A stretch of DNA of 64,000 bases from the NCBI RefSeq assembly GCF_019800005.1, contig NZ_JABGCL010000020.1, positions 38,301 through 102,300 of the forward strand. The letters run 5' to 3'. This DNA is from Geminicoccus harenae (lineage in GTDB: Bacteria; Pseudomonadota; Alphaproteobacteria; Geminicoccales; Geminicoccaceae). Position numbers and translations under genes: made by a program. The notes under the pieces were generated by a model. That model saw only the letters and a program-made list of their open reading frames with translations, was not told the origin of the DNA and did not search any database. Shown here piece by piece: positions 62,412 through 64,000 of this stretch; position 1 is the first letter of the stretch, and every line of letters starts with the position of its first letter.

Positions 62412-62551
62412 GCCAGGCCGACCTTGCCCACCAGCCTCCGGGCATCGGCGGCTTCCTCTCCTACCGCAACGCTCGCCCTTCTGCCGTGCTTCCCGACCGG
62501 TACTGTACGGGGCTTCTTCGGCCTCGACCGGGCCTGGCCCAGCCCCGGCTG

Positions 62552-62580
62552 CTTGACCTTCCTGCGGCTGGCAGCCCTAT
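62552..62580 (+). promoter_or_regulatory. CueR-type copper promoter
   Basis: CTTGACCTTCC-N7-GGCAGCCCTAT resembles the copA promoter pattern CTTGACCTTCC-N7-GGAAGGTTTAT. The -35 box TTGACC and the -10 region are 19 bases apart, the stretched spacing that MerR-family activators need. It lies about 60 bases upstream of the copper ATPase start. The right arm is imperfect. No cueR gene is in the window. Confidence 0.55.
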
Positions 62581-62640
62581 CCCCTGAGCCGGATGCAGCG
62601 CAGTGGCCGTTCGACGGCCGCTGGTCCGAGGAGGCCAGCA

Positions 62641-63912
62641 ATGGCAGGCGAAGCCCGGCACGGCGTCGGCAATGGTGTCGGCAATGGGCACGCCGCCCAT
62701 GACCATGGCCATGCAGGACACCGGCCCGCCCCCGCGGCCGCGCCGGACGATGGTCGGGTACAGGACCCGGTCTGCCACATGATGGTCGACCCGCACCGCG
62801 CCGCCGCGACCGCCGAGCATCGCAGCCATCTCTATCATTTCTGCTCCACCGGATGCCGGGCGAAGTTCGCAAGCGACCCGGAGCTTTATCTGACCGGCGA
62901 TGGCAGCCGTGCCGGACCGGCGCCGCAGCCGGCAGGCACGATCTATACCTGTCCGATGCATCCCGAGATCCGGCAGGACAGGCCCGGCGGCTGCCCGATC
63001 TGCGGCATGGCGCTGGAGCCGGACGTGGCGAGCGCTGCGGCCGGGCCCAATCCGGAGGAACTGGCCGACATGACCCGGCGGTTCTGGATCGGCCTGGTCC
63101 TGGCCCTGCCGGTATTCCTCCTGGAGATGGGCGGCCATCTCCTGCCGGTGGTCCATGGCCTGGTGCCGCCGAGGGTATCGATCTGGATCCATTTCCTGCT
63201 CGCGACGCCGGTGGTGCTCTGGGCCGGCTGGCCGTTCTTCACCCGCGGCTGGGCCTCGGTCCGGACCGGCAACCTCAACATGTTCACCCTGATCGCGCTC
63301 GGTACCGGGGTCGCCTGGGGCTACAGCCTCGTCGCGACCCTGGCACCCGGGATCTTCCCCCAGGCGTTCCAGGCACCGGATGGCACGGTCGCCGTCTATT
63401 TCGAATCCGCCGCGGTGATCACCGTGCTGGTGCTGCTGGGCCAGGTGCTGGAGCTGCGGGCGCGCGAGCGGACCTCCGGGGCACTTCGGGCGCTGCTCGA
63501 CCTGACGCCCAGGACCGCGCGGCGGATCGCACCGGACGACACCGAAGCGGAGGTGCCGCTCGACGCGGTGGTGCCGGGCGACCGGCTCCGGGTGCGCCCG
63601 GGCGAGAAGGTCCCGGTGGACGGCATCGTCGAGGACGGCCGCTCCTCGCTCGACGAATCGATGGTGACCGGCGAATCCATGCCGGTCACCCGCAGCGCCG
63701 GCGACCAGGTCATCGGCGGCACCCTCAACCAGACCGGCACGCTCGTGCTGCGCGCCGAGAAGGTCGGGCGCGAGACGGTGCTGGCGCGCATCGTGCAGAT
63801 GGTGGCCGACGCCCAGCGCTCGCGAGCCCCGATCCAGCGGCTGGCGGACCAGGTGTCGGGCTGGTTCGTCCCGCTGGTCGTCCTGGTGGCGGTCCTGGCC
63901 TTCGTCGCCTAG
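62641..63912 (+). pseudogene. Copper-transporting P1B-type ATPase, truncated after the actuator domain
   Basis: From ATG 62641 (GAGGAGG 7 bases upstream), 423 residues. A His-rich N-terminus (HGVGNGVGNGHAAHDHGHAG) is followed by a YHS-type metal site (VQDPVCHMMVDPHRAA, HFCSTGCRAKF), a heavy-metal-binding site YTCPMHPEIRQDRPGGCPICGM, four membrane segments and the actuator motif DESMVTGESMPV near residue 342. The frame stops at TAG after VLVAVLAFVA, before the CPC metal motif, the DKTG phosphorylation site and the ATP-binding domain. The enzyme cannot work as it stands. The following bases do not resume the family. Confidence 0.8.
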
Positions 63913-64000
63913 GCCGGATCGACATTCAGGAACGTATGGCCCGCCCCGTCTGCAAGTGGTTTTGTGCGTTCTGTCCTGATCCGTCTGCACCAACGTATCC
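63913..64000. other. Unidentified sequence interrupting the copper ATPase, window edge
   Basis: The 88 bases after the premature stop do not continue the P-type ATPase in any frame. They may be the end of an insertion sequence or a deletion junction, but the window ends before a gene or inverted repeat can be seen. Confidence 0.4.

Noticed and set aside
1..64000. CRISPR array
   Set aside because: No regularly spaced direct repeats of 24-40 bases with unique spacers were seen; the 63-bp repeats at 7973-8224 are coding.

Overview
The window is a high-GC bacterial chromosome segment. Its gene content (tripartite tricarboxylate transport genes, an ACR3/ArsH arsenic operon, a CUT1 sugar importer beside a D-erythronate dehydrogenase-like gene, PrkA-YeaH-SpoVR) fits an alphaproteobacterium of the Rhodospirillales/Geminicoccaceae kind. 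That placement is an inference from gene content, not from a marker gene.

Layout. 1-11.7 kb: a minus-strand surface-polysaccharide cluster with visibly lower GC. It encodes an ABC exporter (wzm, wzt with a carbohydrate-binding tail), a sulfotransferase with a repeated coiled-coil tail, two GT4 and one GT2 glycosyltransferases, a DUF4214-methyltransferase fusion, a large membrane protein and a partial gene at the edge. 11.7-13.3 kb: a decayed strip with a methyltransferase pseudogene and an IS3-type remnant, ending at tRNA-Arg(CCT). 13.5-20.6 kb: a nuclease-like protein and an M48 lipoprotein protease, then the stress operon prkA - yeaH - small gene - spoVR on the other strand. 21.2-28.8 kb: an HpcH-type aldolase, an orphan LivH-like permease with an extra N-terminal domain, a TctCBA transporter, an SDR, a Kbp-like BON-LysM protein and a proline racemase-family epimerase. 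29-33.8 kb: a small unknown gene, a MgtC/DUF4010 membrane protein and the operon arsR-arsC-acr3-arsH, with an operator overlapping a probably leaderless arsR. 33.9-42.8 kb: denD, a CUT1 importer lacking its ATPase, rbsK with a GST-like proline-rich partner, a Tat-exported protein and an HSL-family esterase. 43-51.4 kb: IS630 and IS5 remnants, a BCCT transporter, MFS and TSUP permeases, a cupin, and two wrecked flavin-dependent monooxygenase loci. 51.6-52.8 kb: an SDR and tRNA-Ser(TGA).

52.9-62.4 kb is the most interesting part. It is a compact T7/BPP-1-like podoviral head-tail cassette: portal, Bbp19-like protein, scaffold-like protein, capsid, small protein, tail tubular A and B, a gp14-like coiled-coil protein and large terminase. 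It is preceded by a possible circularly permuted papain-like protein and a divergent XRE/S24-type repressor. I find no integrase, polymerase, small terminase or tail fibre. The same inverted repeat, TTCCTA-N6-TAGGAA or a one-base variant, lies just upstream of the portal operon and in the promoter region between the repressor and the papain-like gene. This suggests that one regulator controls the whole cassette. The repressor appears to have lost the catalytic Ser and Lys of LexA-like proteins. The layout could be a degraded prophage or a domesticated, host-controlled particle such as a gene-transfer-agent-like element; the sequence alone does not decide between them.

The window ends with a copper P-type ATPase behind a CueR-type promoter. 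Its reading frame stops before the CPC and phosphorylation motifs and is followed by unrelated sequence.
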